Shown here in pieces: positions 13,031 through 25,400 of a stretch of 64,000 nt of DNA. Positions within the stretch are counted from its first letter, which is position 1; each line of letters opens with the position of its first letter. This DNA is from Liolophura sinensis (Eukaryota > Mollusca > Polyplacophora > Chitonida > Chitonidae): the NCBI RefSeq assembly GCF_032854445.1, contig NC_088298.1, forward strand, positions 9,721,504 through 9,785,503, in the 5' to 3' direction. The translations under genes and the position numbers were made by a program. Below the pieces are notes generated by a model that saw only the letters and a program-made list of their open reading frames with translations, did not search any database and was not told the DNA's origin.

Positions 13031-13524
13031 TACATCTAGGTTTGAATAAGGCCCTGGAAAATGTACCAAAATAGAGCAAATAATAAATCTTAATAAATCA
13101 CAACGCACTCATGCGTAAGTATCAAATCTCAAATTAATATAGGCAACCAAATCTATACCTGAATGTACATAAATCTGAATAAAGTCCTAATAATTGCCCT
13201 TATCCACAAAATATTACTCATTACTCAAGAAACACTGATCATTTCTTGTAAAAAAGAAATCATTATTTCTATTCTACTATACCTACTTGTTCGTAGCAAA
13301 TCAGGTTTGTTTATTCATTTTCCAGAACTTTTAAGTAGTTTTCTCATAAATTTCTCTCTGGTTTGCTGCCATGTTGTCTTGGTTATTGATTCCCACAACT
13401 TCACTGTCATCTGTGTTCATGAATTTGACTGACAAATGGGATCAACACATGTGAGAACTCCCTAAAAATGACACTGCTCAAGGTCGAGCATTGTGACAGG
13501 TCTAATTCGAAGCATGTGTCTCTG

Positions 13525-14180
13525 ATTTTAGACCAGTTGCAGTCTATCTATATGGACTCAATGTGCTGTTTTAAAACTGTAAAATTTAAAAAAAAAATAA
13601 TTATTTCTGATATTCTTCCTAACACTGAGTCCATCAATGCCTCTCAAAAAACATGGCCTGGATTTCAAGCTCCTATCTACCTTCCACTTAAAGTAATCTA
13701 ACTCACATCCTCTGCTCATTATATGTAATTTTATGGTGGAATCTCTTATACTATCCTCTTAATTTACTATCCTCACCTGTGAAACTAATTAACTTGCTGC
13801 GTGGTGGTCACACTGACTGCCAGAGCTACAGCTGTAGCAAAGGCCTCGCCGTCGACAGCCACTTTGATGTGTCACATGACCTACTGATGGGTTTGAACTG
13901 AGTTTTGGTATTGAAATCCTCAAGAAAACTAATATATTTCGATTGCCATCTGCAAGGACAACTTACTTCAATCGAAAAAAGGCATAAAAAGAGCTGGCAT
14001 TTTCGGTGTTGGAAAGTTTGAGTGCCGTGAACTGGAATCTCATTAAGACCAGCTCCATCAGTTGGAGTGCAGAGATGTGAGGCGATTTATTTGATAGACA
14101 TTGATGGACTCAGTGTTACTATGAATGTACGAATTCTAAAACAGCACACTGTATCCATCTAGATGGACTAGACCCGTTAA
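13525..14180. mobile_element. Inverted-repeat element of about 650 bp (MITE-like)
   Basis: The arm at 13538-13655 (AATGTGCTGTTTTA ... TAACACTGAGTCCATCAATG) is mirrored at 14080-14175 (CATTGATGGACTCAGTGTTA ... TAAAACAGCACACT). The spacer is unrelated and non-coding. Ends and target duplication are not certain. Confidence 0.5.
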
Positions 14181-15261
14181 TGTTCAATGTTGCATGCAGT
14201 AGAAAAATCTAAAGTATAACAGAATTGATGAAAATAACCACCTGGATTGTAGAAAGCTTTCCTACAATGGCCTGGATGAATTTCATTTGATTTACTTTGA
14301 TTTGGCGAATCTCGGTTTTTTAGACTGAGCCCTAGTTTTGAGTCAAATGATAAATCAACTGTAAAATAATCAAATGCGTCACGCCCGTAGACTGTCTTAC
14401 AAGTTTCACATTGTTATAGTCTCAGGTAGTGCCAATGTTAGTTGTGGTTTTAAGGTTGACAGTTTTGAAAACCAGGCTGATGCGTTTGCTAGTCAATGAG
14501 CCCCTTGTCATATGTTCATTCTGAGAAGCTGTTCCTCAATGCATTGATATCACTTTAAAAGCAACATGAGATTACAGAGAGTAAAGTAATTAGCCACTGA
14601 CAGCGGTTGCCAACTTCAACTTGCACTTGCAGCGTTATTTTTGTTGTTGTCAACCCTCGTCAAATTATAAATACAATAAAAATGAAAAAAAAACATGATT
14701 AGAGGTAAAATAGTAACGCAGACATATTAACGAAGTACTCAAGTTCCAATATCACGAACTACTTACCTAGACCAAAACAATGGTTGTAAGTTTAAAACAA
14801 AAATATAAACCACATGTGTGCTTTCTTGCCTGGCACACATTTGCTCGCCACTACAGCTTGTGGTGCGCGCGGCTAACAATACATTGAAGTGAAAAGCCGG
14901 AACAGGCATTTTATTCGGATGTCAATATGTCTAAAGGTTATGCTCAGAGCTAAGACTTGTTTCACGAATAAACTACTCAAAAACTCAACACAGCCTATAG
15001 ATATATGAGAATAAAACAGCAAGATGATAGGCTTCCAAGCCAGACTTAAAGCCAGTGAAGACTTAATGCTTAAAGCGTGTAAAGACTTAGTACCGGTACT
15101 GTTTATTCCGAACATCTGACACCAATGACAGCATATATTTCACAATATGCATTGTCCATGGCGTAAGGTATCCGCGCTAGGTAGTGTTTATATAATGTTT
15201 GACAGTTACAACACTATATGCAGTTCAATTTTCCAGTATTTAAAAACCTAAGTTTTTAAAT
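14181..15261. other. Spacer without a recognised feature
   Basis: AT-rich DNA with short frames only; nothing resembling a family motif on either strand. Confidence 0.55.
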
Positions 15262-16915
15262 TTCTACATCGTTGTATTCCAACCGCAGTTTCGAACTTTC
15301 GTTCTCATCAGGGACACTGAGTGTTAGTAGTGTGAAGTCATGATTGTATACAGTATACGGTCAGTGTATACTTGAGTGATCGCTCAACAACAGGAAACCA
15401 GAAGCGGCCAGTACTGACTTGAATTTAACACTTTATGCTTAACACAATTGAGAGATCAAATAGGACAATCTTAGTACAATACAATCCAATGTCAGATAAG
15501 TCTGACAAACACGTCAAGATAAGTCTAATATATAGTTTGGTGTGTTAAATATGATTTAGGGACGATGAATCAATGCATAAATCTGATAACGGACCGGAAC
15601 CATCTGAATCAGATGATTCTTCTGTCAGAAGTAGCTCCTCTTTGACACTCAGAACTATTGATGAAGGCCATTTGGAAACATTTTTAGAAAATTTAAATAA
15701 CATACCTTATTCTTACATAACATCCGTTCGGAAATGTGCGTTTAAAAGTGTGTATAACGATTAAGATATAATTATAAATCCCACGACCACCCGCAGGTTA
15801 ATATATAACTAAGTTTGAGTCGAACACTAATAATTTAAAATTAAAACTTCTATCCAAAACCAAATGTCAAAATATATAGTCCATCCTAATCCAGGAGACC
15901 TGAAATTTAGAGCCATTATCACCAGTCCCTCTTCACCAACATAAAGGCCTAGTCATCTTATTGACATCTTATTACGGTCTTTCCTGGAACAAATTACTAG
16001 CTTCGTTCGATTTAGATTTTTTAAATCAGCTACCTAAAAACGTAGATATTGAAACCAAGTTGGCTACATTCGAAGACCCAATTTTTCGTAATGAACATCT
16101 TTGTGAGCTTAAAACTATCTTACCTACAATATTAACAACAATAATCCATTGCCGATTGTCAGGAATATATTACAAATATTAAGTAATAGCGATTGAATGA
16201 AAGATATTATTAACAGTCAACGTGAAGCCCCTAACTTAAAGAAAATATTAACTCGGGTTCGCTTCTCTAATGTACAAGTCACTAAACGTAACAAACCTGG
16301 ATGTGGAGCTTGTGTCCGTGTCGTGGATGGCCCTAGCATTAGATTTAACGCAAACTCTGTTCTTGAAGTTAAATTTTGATGTCATGTAAATCGAAATTTG
16401 TAATATACTACCTTATTTGTTCCGGTTGTGGTAAAGAATACATTGGCCAAACTACAGATCTACGATCGTGGGCAACAAATCACTAACGAAAACCTTTGTT
16501 TTCTCCCCGTTGGGCATATCAGGAAATGTGCTATTTCTCTTTCACCTCCATTTACTGTTTTCCCTTTTACAAAGTACCACATGAAAACCACATGAAAAGC
16601 TTTAATGGATATGAAAGAAATTCTGTTTATTGAAAAATACAAACCTGAGTTAAACGGAAATCACCGGGCCTAATTTATATTTAACTTATGGAGCTGTATA
16701 TTAGACTTATCTTAACCTGTTCGTCAGACTTATCAACTGTCTTTGTATTGTACTGTATTGTACTAGGATTATGCTGCTTGATATCTCAATTGTGATAAGC
16801 ATAAAGTGTTAAATCCTTTGACTAAATAAGTCAGTCAGTATAATCATGACTACACAGCTCACACTCGATATCCCTGATGAGAACGAACGATTTCTACAAC
16901 GATGTAGAAATCTGA
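15262..16915 (+). mobile_element. Penelope-like element remnant with long inverted terminal repeats
   Basis: Arms of about 250 bp at 15262-15535 and 16665-16915 are inverted copies of each other; both hold the ATTTAACACTTTATGCTTA block and the AAGATAAGTCTAATATA block in mirrored order. Between them the plus strand encodes KPGCGACVRV and, after further frames, CSGCGKEYIGQT, which match the Cys-rich linker and GIY-YIG-type endonuclease end of Penelope-like elements (typical form: NVVYLITCxxCxKQYVGxT). The element is about 1.65 kb, too short for a full reverse transcriptase, which I could not recognise, so it is a degraded or internally deleted copy. Terminal repeats in inverted orientation are known for this class. 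Confidence 0.62.
15288..15311 (-). ncRNA. Hammerhead-ribozyme-like core in the Penelope arm
   Basis: The minus strand reads CTGATGA, then a 4-bp stem GAAC/GTTC closed by a GAAA loop, then GAAAC: the conserved catalytic core and stem II of a hammerhead ribozyme. A plausible stem III follows (CTGCGGTTG pairing imperfectly with CAACGATG) with a GTA cleavage triplet. A convincing stem I partner is not seen, so the motif may be decayed. The other arm (16870-16915, plus strand) keeps CTGATGAGAACGAA but not the GAAA box. Hammerheads are known in Penelope-like terminal repeats. Confidence 0.42.
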
Positions 16916-16929
16916 GAAGGTTTCCCTTT

Positions 16930-17905
16930 TTTCTTTCACCTCATACCACATCAGAATAATCATTTCTTTTACATATATCTACATATTTATTCACCTCTTT
17001 AAAGCCAATATTAGCCAATATTGGCCTTGAAGCCAATATAAATTATTGTTTAGATAACATCTGGCTGTTACGCGATCTTGCTGTTTTATGCTCCCGTATC
17101 TCCTTGTATACGCTATGTTGATTTAACACCTAGGCTGTGTTTTGTGACTTTGTCTCCATACCTGTATGTGTATCTGTAATGCTCACCTAAGTTTGATGGA
17201 GCGCCCCAAGCGATTCAGTGGTATCTCACCTACCTCCAGCTTAAAACATAGGGAGGTGGTAGACTATGCTATTATCAGGCTAGCCTTCGAATTGTGCTAA
17301 CGTTCACCATGAAATTTAGTTCTCCCAATGAAGTGCCGAAATAATGAGTCAAACTGAACTTTTCGTTTTTATGAGTCACATTACTCGTAAGTCACATTAT
17401 CGAATTGCGTGAATCTCCGTACGTGACGTGACAAACCAGACAGATGATCTGCAGATCACACTGCAGACAATGTTCGTGGGAAATACTCTCCTTTAGAGGT
17501 ATTGATCAAACGTCTGAAGACTTAAGTCAAAAATTCAATCACAGCTACAATTAAAATGTTTCGCTCTCAAAAGTTTAAAATTTTTACACTGATTCTTGAC
17601 TGCAAAGCAATGCTCTAGACAAAGTTTGAGTCGTTTTTTGTTCTGAGTTCTTTTTTTCAGGCACTTGAAATTTATGACATAAGCCTTCAGTTGCTTGATC
17701 AGTACGAGACCTGGAGTACAACATATTTAGTGCCAGATGCTTTATTTGAAGCCCATGATTTTGAGCCAGAAAACAAATGCGATACAATACGGAGCCGATC
17801 TTATCATACATTTTATGATAATGGACTGTTGAACAACCGGGTCCTCATGGCGAGTTGAAGGTGGTGAAAGAAGGTTTATACCTTTATTCAGACAATGATT
17901 GAATG
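16930..17905. other. Spacer between the Penelope remnant and the SINE B fragment
   Basis: One open stretch of about 66 codons follows a T-rich AG at 17660 but shows no known motif. Otherwise non-coding. Confidence 0.5.
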
Positions 17906-17909
17906 ATTG

Positions 17910-18060
17910 AATGATTGATGGATTTATTTATATATTTCATTGTTGTTTAAACATTTGTCTACTTATATTATGGCGCTGAAACTTATGGCTGGAAGAAATC
18001 GAAGTGCCTGACGTAAACCACCGACATTTTGGTAAGTTACTGACGAACTTCCCATGTGTG
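17910..18060 (-). mobile_element. SINE family B fragment
   Basis: ATGGCTGGAAGAAATCGAAG then TGCCTGACGTAAACCACCGA on the plus strand resembles the family B core at 38440-38500; poorly conserved. Confidence 0.45.
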
Positions 18061-19498
18061 ACGTAAATATGCACAGTATATTGATGGATGACGCCAACAA
18101 AAGTTATGGACTGCACAAACGGCCACACAAGTGTTGTCTATCGTTGTCAGCAATGTTCCATACAGCTGATGAATGTCCAAGTTTTGTAGGACTGTATATA
18201 CAAACAGTAATCCGCAAACTGCATGTCGCAAGGTTAAATGCACAAGCAAGAAAAAGTGCGATAAAGGTTACCACTTTGTATAAAGTAAGTTTTATTCAAC
18301 AAATAAGACAAAATCAGAATAATAAATTAAACAAACATGATTTTGATAATTTTTGACTCGATCAAGTAACTATAGATCAGATATCAGATATATATATATG
18401 TCACTGCCATACACTAGTATAGATACGTCCCAGTGGTCCATGCTAATACAAATATGGCATTGACAGGAATTGAATGCCACGCCTGGTAACAAGACTACTG
18501 CAGTTCAATCTCATTCCTTGTTAAGATAAACATGGCACTGACAGTCTTTCAGTGTCACGCTTGTAACGACACAAGGACAAAAACCGACGCTTGTTTCTTT
18601 TCTTAATACGGAATATCATCTTCGCTGATATATCAAAGTACTGAAATGCTTCTCAATCTTCTTTTGGGGTTTTAATCTACGGTTTTCTTGTTGCGATCAG
18701 TCCGGAAATTAAGAAGCCTGCGGTGGTGACGTCAACGAAGATAGCTGTCAAAACAACTTTGGTTCGCTAAGCTGCCCTCGCTTTCCCATTATGCTCACAG
18801 ATGACGTTATTTCCGAATATTTCTGATCACTGACGGAAAATATGCATTAAACAGAGGACTTATTAAGAAGTATAAATTATTCCTCAAAAATGAAAAGAAA
18901 TGTCATTTTTTGGCGCATATTTTTCTTACAATCATACTTTGCGTTTTCATGGACTTCCTTTGCATCCCATGACTAATGCTAAAGAGATGGCTTAAATCTA
19001 ATTCTGTGCTATATAGCATTTTGAGGCGTGATTTCAGGCGTGGAAACCATTCATAAGTATTGACGTTTCAACAATTATTCTTTCAACCTCAGAGGATTAA
19101 AATTCTGACCACTGTAGTCTTGGCCCATCCCTCCACCTTCATCCCCCGAATGGCCGTGCAAATCTAAATATTCTCCAGACGGGCAACATCTATAACATTA
19201 CCCTGCACTTGAGTTAATCATGTTATATCATTGGCAGATTCCACAAAGAGAATTTTGACATCAGTCAAAAATGAAAAACTTCACAGTGACATTCAGTGTA
19301 TGATGTTCACATCAGGTTTGCCCAAACTTTACTCTCAGTCCCCAAACTTAACTGTCAGATAAAAAAAATTACTAAACCTCTGATAGACATTAGGAATTTT
19401 AAATTCAGTCATACATGGCATTTCTAAAATAGCTGCCAGGACTGTCAGGCCGCATGGTATAGATCTAACCACAATAATTCAGTTCAGTGCACAGTGTC

Positions 19499-22400
19499 CT
19501 ATTCGCTGGGGTCTAGAGTACACCCGTACCGGAAGGCTTGACCCAGTTCCCTAAACCACTTGTTTGCAGCTGGAAAGATATAAAAATGAAAAGGAATTAA
19601 TTTCTCAATGAAAAACAAACAGTGCCAAAAATATATAAAAAGTTGGAAAGTCGCAGTTCACTTCCAGTCTACTTCCTGTATCTATTGTCTATTTAGTAAT
19701 CCATACAAAAAGGTAATAGTTAAACACTGTGTTTTGAGAAAGCTCTTCTAGGCCTTATATCAGCAAAATTGAAGTGCAAGATAAAGAGGAAAAAATGTGA
19801 ACAACATTTAAGACGATATGTAGTAAAAGCAATCTTAAAATTGCCATCTGGTCACTGTGTCTTTTATAGAATGTTTCTGTGGGACATTAAGATAAAATAT
19901 TAAATACAAGATATATTTGTTCAAAATAATTCTAACCCCATTTTGTTCCCAGTAACAATGGACATCCGGCATGCAGACTTCGGTCATCCAGAACTCCGCT
20001 TCGTTTTATATTATACCAGAAAGCAGCTGCACCCTGTCGGGAAACAATGGAGAAGAAACTAAGTTAGATAACTCCACCACAAGGGCATTTTACGCTGTAA
20101 TCTAAGATGTTGAAACATTCGTATACAATGCAGCCCGCAATCATAATGGTGGTTCCGGGGCAATTACTCGTAAGACCATTTTCCAAAGCAGCGTTCAACA
20201 CATAACAAAAATAGGAAATAAGGAATTAGAACCATATCATGAGAAAAGAAGCAGTCATCTGTTGATCCAACACTAATCCAACTATGCAAATGAAAAAAAA
20301 TGTGTCAATGCAAACATATCCTTACGTTTCAGAGATGAAAGTCTTTAGCTCCTGCTTGGAATATTTTTTAAAAAATTGTCGTGTTTCTAGAAAACCACAA
20401 ATAGCAGATGTTTGAAATTTGGCAGCAAAATTCTCGCAGCAAATATTATCTTTTTGAAAGTTTTGAAATTTGTTCTTCTAGGTCACTTAGCTTGGCGGCC
20501 ATACTGGATTTAACTCAGAATCATTACACATTTTCTTCTCGAGGACTACCAGAGGAATCTTTCTCGTGATTGGTCGAATATATGACGTCATAAATAGTTT
20601 TAACAGAGCTTTGATATAACTTTAATGTATTCCGATGTATTCTGGGTCATTGATTCGGAATCTGCTTTGGCTTCCGACTGTGTTTGGAACTTTTCGAGAT
20701 ATGTTCAAAAAACGTATCTTAGGGTAATGATATCGCTACGTACTTTCAATCAGCTGTAAATAAAAAATTACGAATTTGTCAGATGTGTAATTTGCACGAA
20801 ATTGTAGTCGAAGATACCGGTATGTACTCTCCGTATCATCTGAACCATGGTGGCCAGGATTTTTCGAAGCAGACTGTACTGTGCCCGTCTTAATATATCA
20901 GCATCGCTGTGTTGTTGAACGACTGTTATAAGCATTGTCATATCGCAAACTTCTCAGTACCGAAGATGAAGCTGAAAACGTTCTTGCAGACTTCCTGGAA
21001 TCCGTAAAACTGAAGGCAGTCCCATTTTTTATTGTTACCGCATTAATGTTAACTACCCCTCTACACCGTTGAACTGTGTTCGAATGTTGATTTCTCAATA
21101 ACAGCAGTTGGCGTTTGCTCGGAAAACGTATTCTCTGGGCCCTGAACAATTTCCTTTAGATAAGTACATGTTGTACAAGGATTTTGGGAAGTGTTCTAAA
21201 TGCCAACACGTTCCTAAAGCAGCTTTTGACACTTGGAGACATGGACACTTTTTTGAGTTCAGAGGATTGACAAACTTTTTAAAAGTGAAACACTAACACG
21301 TATTTGGAAGCTGTTTCAACTTACAAGTGGATTAGATGTACGTTTCCCTACGCAATGGCGATTCTGGTTCAAGCTGAAATAGGCATTGTTCTCTTGCAAT
21401 GCATGTCTATTATACGTAACCAATTTGCCCACAAAACGTCATCGCATGTACAGGCAGGAATGAACAAAAGGCAACAAAGCTTATGGCCGAATGGAAGCTT
21501 CCCTATAACACTACACACTAGCAGGAACTCTAGCAGGAAAAACAATGGACGTGGGAAAGCTTCCCTATAGCGTTATATACCGCGTCGTTACACACAAATA
21601 CTCGTACCTTTATAGCAGGAACTCTGGCCTTTAAAGTCGGAAATACTGTTGCTCCACCGGCTTTGACATCTGTCAGCTGAAAGAAAAAGTTGGACAGAAA
21701 TCAAGCAAGTTATATGTGGATCACATAATTATTCTAAACTTTTAGAGAAAGAAAGTTTTGTATGTAACCTGGCATAATGTAATAGGGCAGCGCTATTTGG
21801 TTCCAGACAGAACCTTTGCAGACTGGTTTATTAAGGATATCTTTGAATGAGTTCTGTATAGAACCCGTTGAAAGGTTGAGACCATATATATATGGTCTTT
21901 ATTTATGGTCTTGAATGAACCATAAATATGTCCTTAGGAAACACTCTCATGGTTTGTGTAACAAACCAGGATTCTGTTCTCAGTTTTTATGAAATGCCCC
22001 TAAATATCTGCCAGTAAGCCAATAACAGAACATTTGCCCGGTATAGATGCCTTTACGGCGCTAAGGGCAAGAGTCGACAGTTCAAATCCTGCTTCTGTTG
22101 ATTTGTCAATTCATAAGAGAAATGACAAGAACCCAGTGTTTCACTCGACGAAGTTTTGGTTTTACACAGGGTCATAGCAAAGAACCTTCCGCGCGTGCTC
22201 GTTATCCTCAGGTGTATTTTAGGCTACATATTTCCACCCGGTTTTGTAAAACCAGATGTCTGTTATCATACTTCAGTTGTGGCTTTGGTTTTACTAGCTC
22301 ACTCAACCTTCGTGTTTTTCCGTAGGCTTTAACGTTTTAAAAACGTTCTATCACCATTCTGGAAAGCGCTTAATTAGCGTTAAAAGTGCTAAGAGTCTTG

Positions 22401-25400
22401 TAAGACTGAAGAAGAGAAATGAAAACTGTTATGAAATCCATCAAAGATATTCTCAATGATCAGAATGTTTCCTTTTCATTTATTAAGGCTATACGTTTAG
22501 CACACTTACATAAAACATCCACGTGGCGACTCGATCTCCCGAGTTTTTGAACAGTAAATTATCTTCCAGCCCCGAGTCCCGGTATAACTTCTACAAAAAT
22601 GTGAACATTTTGTAAATCATACAAGTAAAGAAAGATACCCGTACAAGAGAATGTATTCGACAGAGATTTTCGTCATAAAACAGAATAAGCCACTTCAAAT
22701 CAGAAGAAGAAATTCAAGAAATATATTTACAGAAGAGGCAAGATTCGATAGAATTTTTTTGTGCTTGATTAAGATTTGTAGACTGCCTTATAATATATAA
22801 GGTGACACGGCTGAAGTGATATTATAAAAAGATGACAAACGTTGTACTATACACCAAAAAAAATAATTCACTGGTTTTTAGATTTTTTTAGCATGCTTTC
22901 TTCTTGTTTGACGTACATGCACATCATAAATCTGATTTTAGATCCTTTCAAATGTGTGAATAAAAGAGGTATAAACTGAGAGGGAGCCGATAATGAACTA
23001 AGAATTCATACCGTAAAATCATGATGAGGTTCATACATGAACTAAGAATTCATACCGTAAAATCATGATGAGGTTCATACATGAACTAAGAATTCATACC
23101 GTAAAATCATGATGAGGTTCATACATGAACTAAGAATTCATACCGTAAAATCATGATGAGGTTCATACATGAACTAAGAATTCATACCGTAAAGTCATGA
23201 TGAGGTTCATACATTCCTCCTAAACCGTAATTCAAAACCTGGGGGGCAAAAGGTACATTTATTGTATTATTCACAAGCCATAACTGGGTCATTTTATATT
23301 AATAGCAGCTCATTAGTGATGAACTTAGTTTAAACCTTCTTCCTATCCTTCCAGCCCAATTTAAGTCAATAATGACGTAAGTACTTTTCGTTACTTATAA
23401 TTATTTGGAATAACGCAGGGTTAACGGTAAAACTGGTGAGAATTTATAGTAAAAGTGGAGAGCATTTATGGTAAAAGTGGCGAGAATGTATGGTAAAAGG
23501 GGTGAGAATTAATCCCAAAACTGGTGAGAATTAAAGCAACAAAACACACTTTGAACATCATGTCTGTTAACAATGAAATTTTTCAGAGTGCACCCATTCT
23601 ATGTTAAATGTTGAAATAGGGCTTTTTGTGAACATTTAAACATTAAACTCGTAAACATCACATTTTATCTGAAAATTAAACACGAAAGTACAAAAATCGG
23701 TTTTACATCCGCAGGATTCAGCAATGCAATTACGTTCAATAGGTATCGCCACAGAATTTCAGCATTTGTTTTTCAATCATTAAAAATCTAGTTCATATAT
23801 ATAAGAAACTGTGCTTAGAATTATTAATGCCCTTTCCCCTGACAAATACATATTTGATGCATTTTTTCATTCTAATTGATTTTTTGTGTGATTGGTGTTT
23901 AATCCAGCATTTAAGAATTTTCTTTTTTTTAGGCACCTTCTCTGCCATAAAATGAAAAAAACAAACAAGATAAAACTTCTCCCAGCCAGATCGGCGTCTA
24001 ACCTGGAAAGGCTCAGCATAGGTGTCCCAGTGTCTGACGCTGGCGTCAAGCCCCGTTATCAGCGAGATCCTCTTACCCAACTTAATGCTCATCTCGTAGT
24101 TATCAGCTAACCACGCACTGCAATTAAAGGTTCAAATTTCCATTATTGTCGACAACGAATAGTACAAAAAGCGAAAACACAAGAGTACATATGCTGCGAT
24201 AATAACATGTAATACTGTTTTTAAAAAAAAAACAGCCTAACTGGATCAAATCTGCTTTGAATTTTAAACGTACGCTTGATCATCTTTCGACTTATTCTCT
24301 TCACTCATGTCTATTATCCTTTTGCATTCCAGCGTACATATATATTGTCTGTCTGATTCAAAGGATCTATACCGCAATCAATGTTTTTTTCTCTGTGTCA
24401 CGATTTTAATAAAGAATCATGTTTTCACTGAAGTCGTATCTCTAGAAACAATACTGTTACTCATTCAATCTACACAGAGTCACTTTTATAAAACTCTACA
24501 GTCGTGAATATTGCATTTTATTAAACCGCTCCACTGGGTCAAAAATTACCCTTGCTATTTGAAGCTGTCACCATTTGTTCAAATCATTAAGCCATACTTC
24601 CATATATTCAGTTCACCGTGCAAGTGGCAAGCTCCCGTGATAGAATACTTGTAAACAACAAAAAAAGTTAACTACATGCATAAATACCTTAAATTTACTA
24701 CTTGAGTAAATTCTGAATATTTTATTATTGATACTCACTTTTCGCTGATTCTAGCTTCTGAGTACATACTTCCTGCATTCTTGACGTCCCCCAGAATTGA
24801 CCGAGACAGCTGTGGAAAAGATCAGGCCATATTCTTGTCTTTGCGTGGATCTCTTCATTATTTAAACTATATTGTTGTAAGAGTCTATCAAATGTCAAAA
24901 AATCTTAGTCGCAACACGTTATAATGGGACAATCTGGATTATTCATGGTTTCAGAAACTTTGGAACAAAACAGAGGATTCAAATATGTAGGTGTTTACCT
25001 GTTCTGTAGCTGTTTCTATCATCCAATCAATTTCGCTCTGGCTGATGACGTCATGGAACAGAACGACAGGCGGGTCGATATTTGAATATTCAACTTTGGT
25101 CCAATAGATTGGGATTGAAGTAGATTGGTAATTGCAGTATAGTTTCGCCATCTCTCTTGGGGACTGACCGGAAAACAAAAGTTACGTTCCTGTTAAAAGT
25201 AGTCTAATGGCTCACCCGCTCTCCTAGTCCTCATGATTGGCTGTAAATCTTATTTAATCTTTTGGAAAAGAATTGAAAAAATCTTAATCGCACATGTGCA
25301 TATGCTGTTGTGTGTTTTACCCGTGCAGTTGTTCAAGGACTCCTCCGTGTCTTTACATAAAAGTGTAACACCAGATGTATTTCATTATCTGTGTACGTTT

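Noticed and set aside
17650-17860. Open 66-codon stretch after a T-rich AG, possible exon
   Set aside because: No ATG, no family motif, no partner exon found; open length can occur by chance.
20890-21300. Plus-strand frames inside P4HA gene 1 intron 11 (LAFARKTYSLGPEQFPLDKY and neighbours)
   Set aside because: Looks somewhat protein-like but no family recognised and the frame is not continuous; not enough to call a gene or retrocopy.
22993-23212. CRISPR-like array (regular 44-bp period)
   Set aside because: No variable spacers: the whole 44-bp unit repeats and it is derived from a host exon; eukaryotic context.
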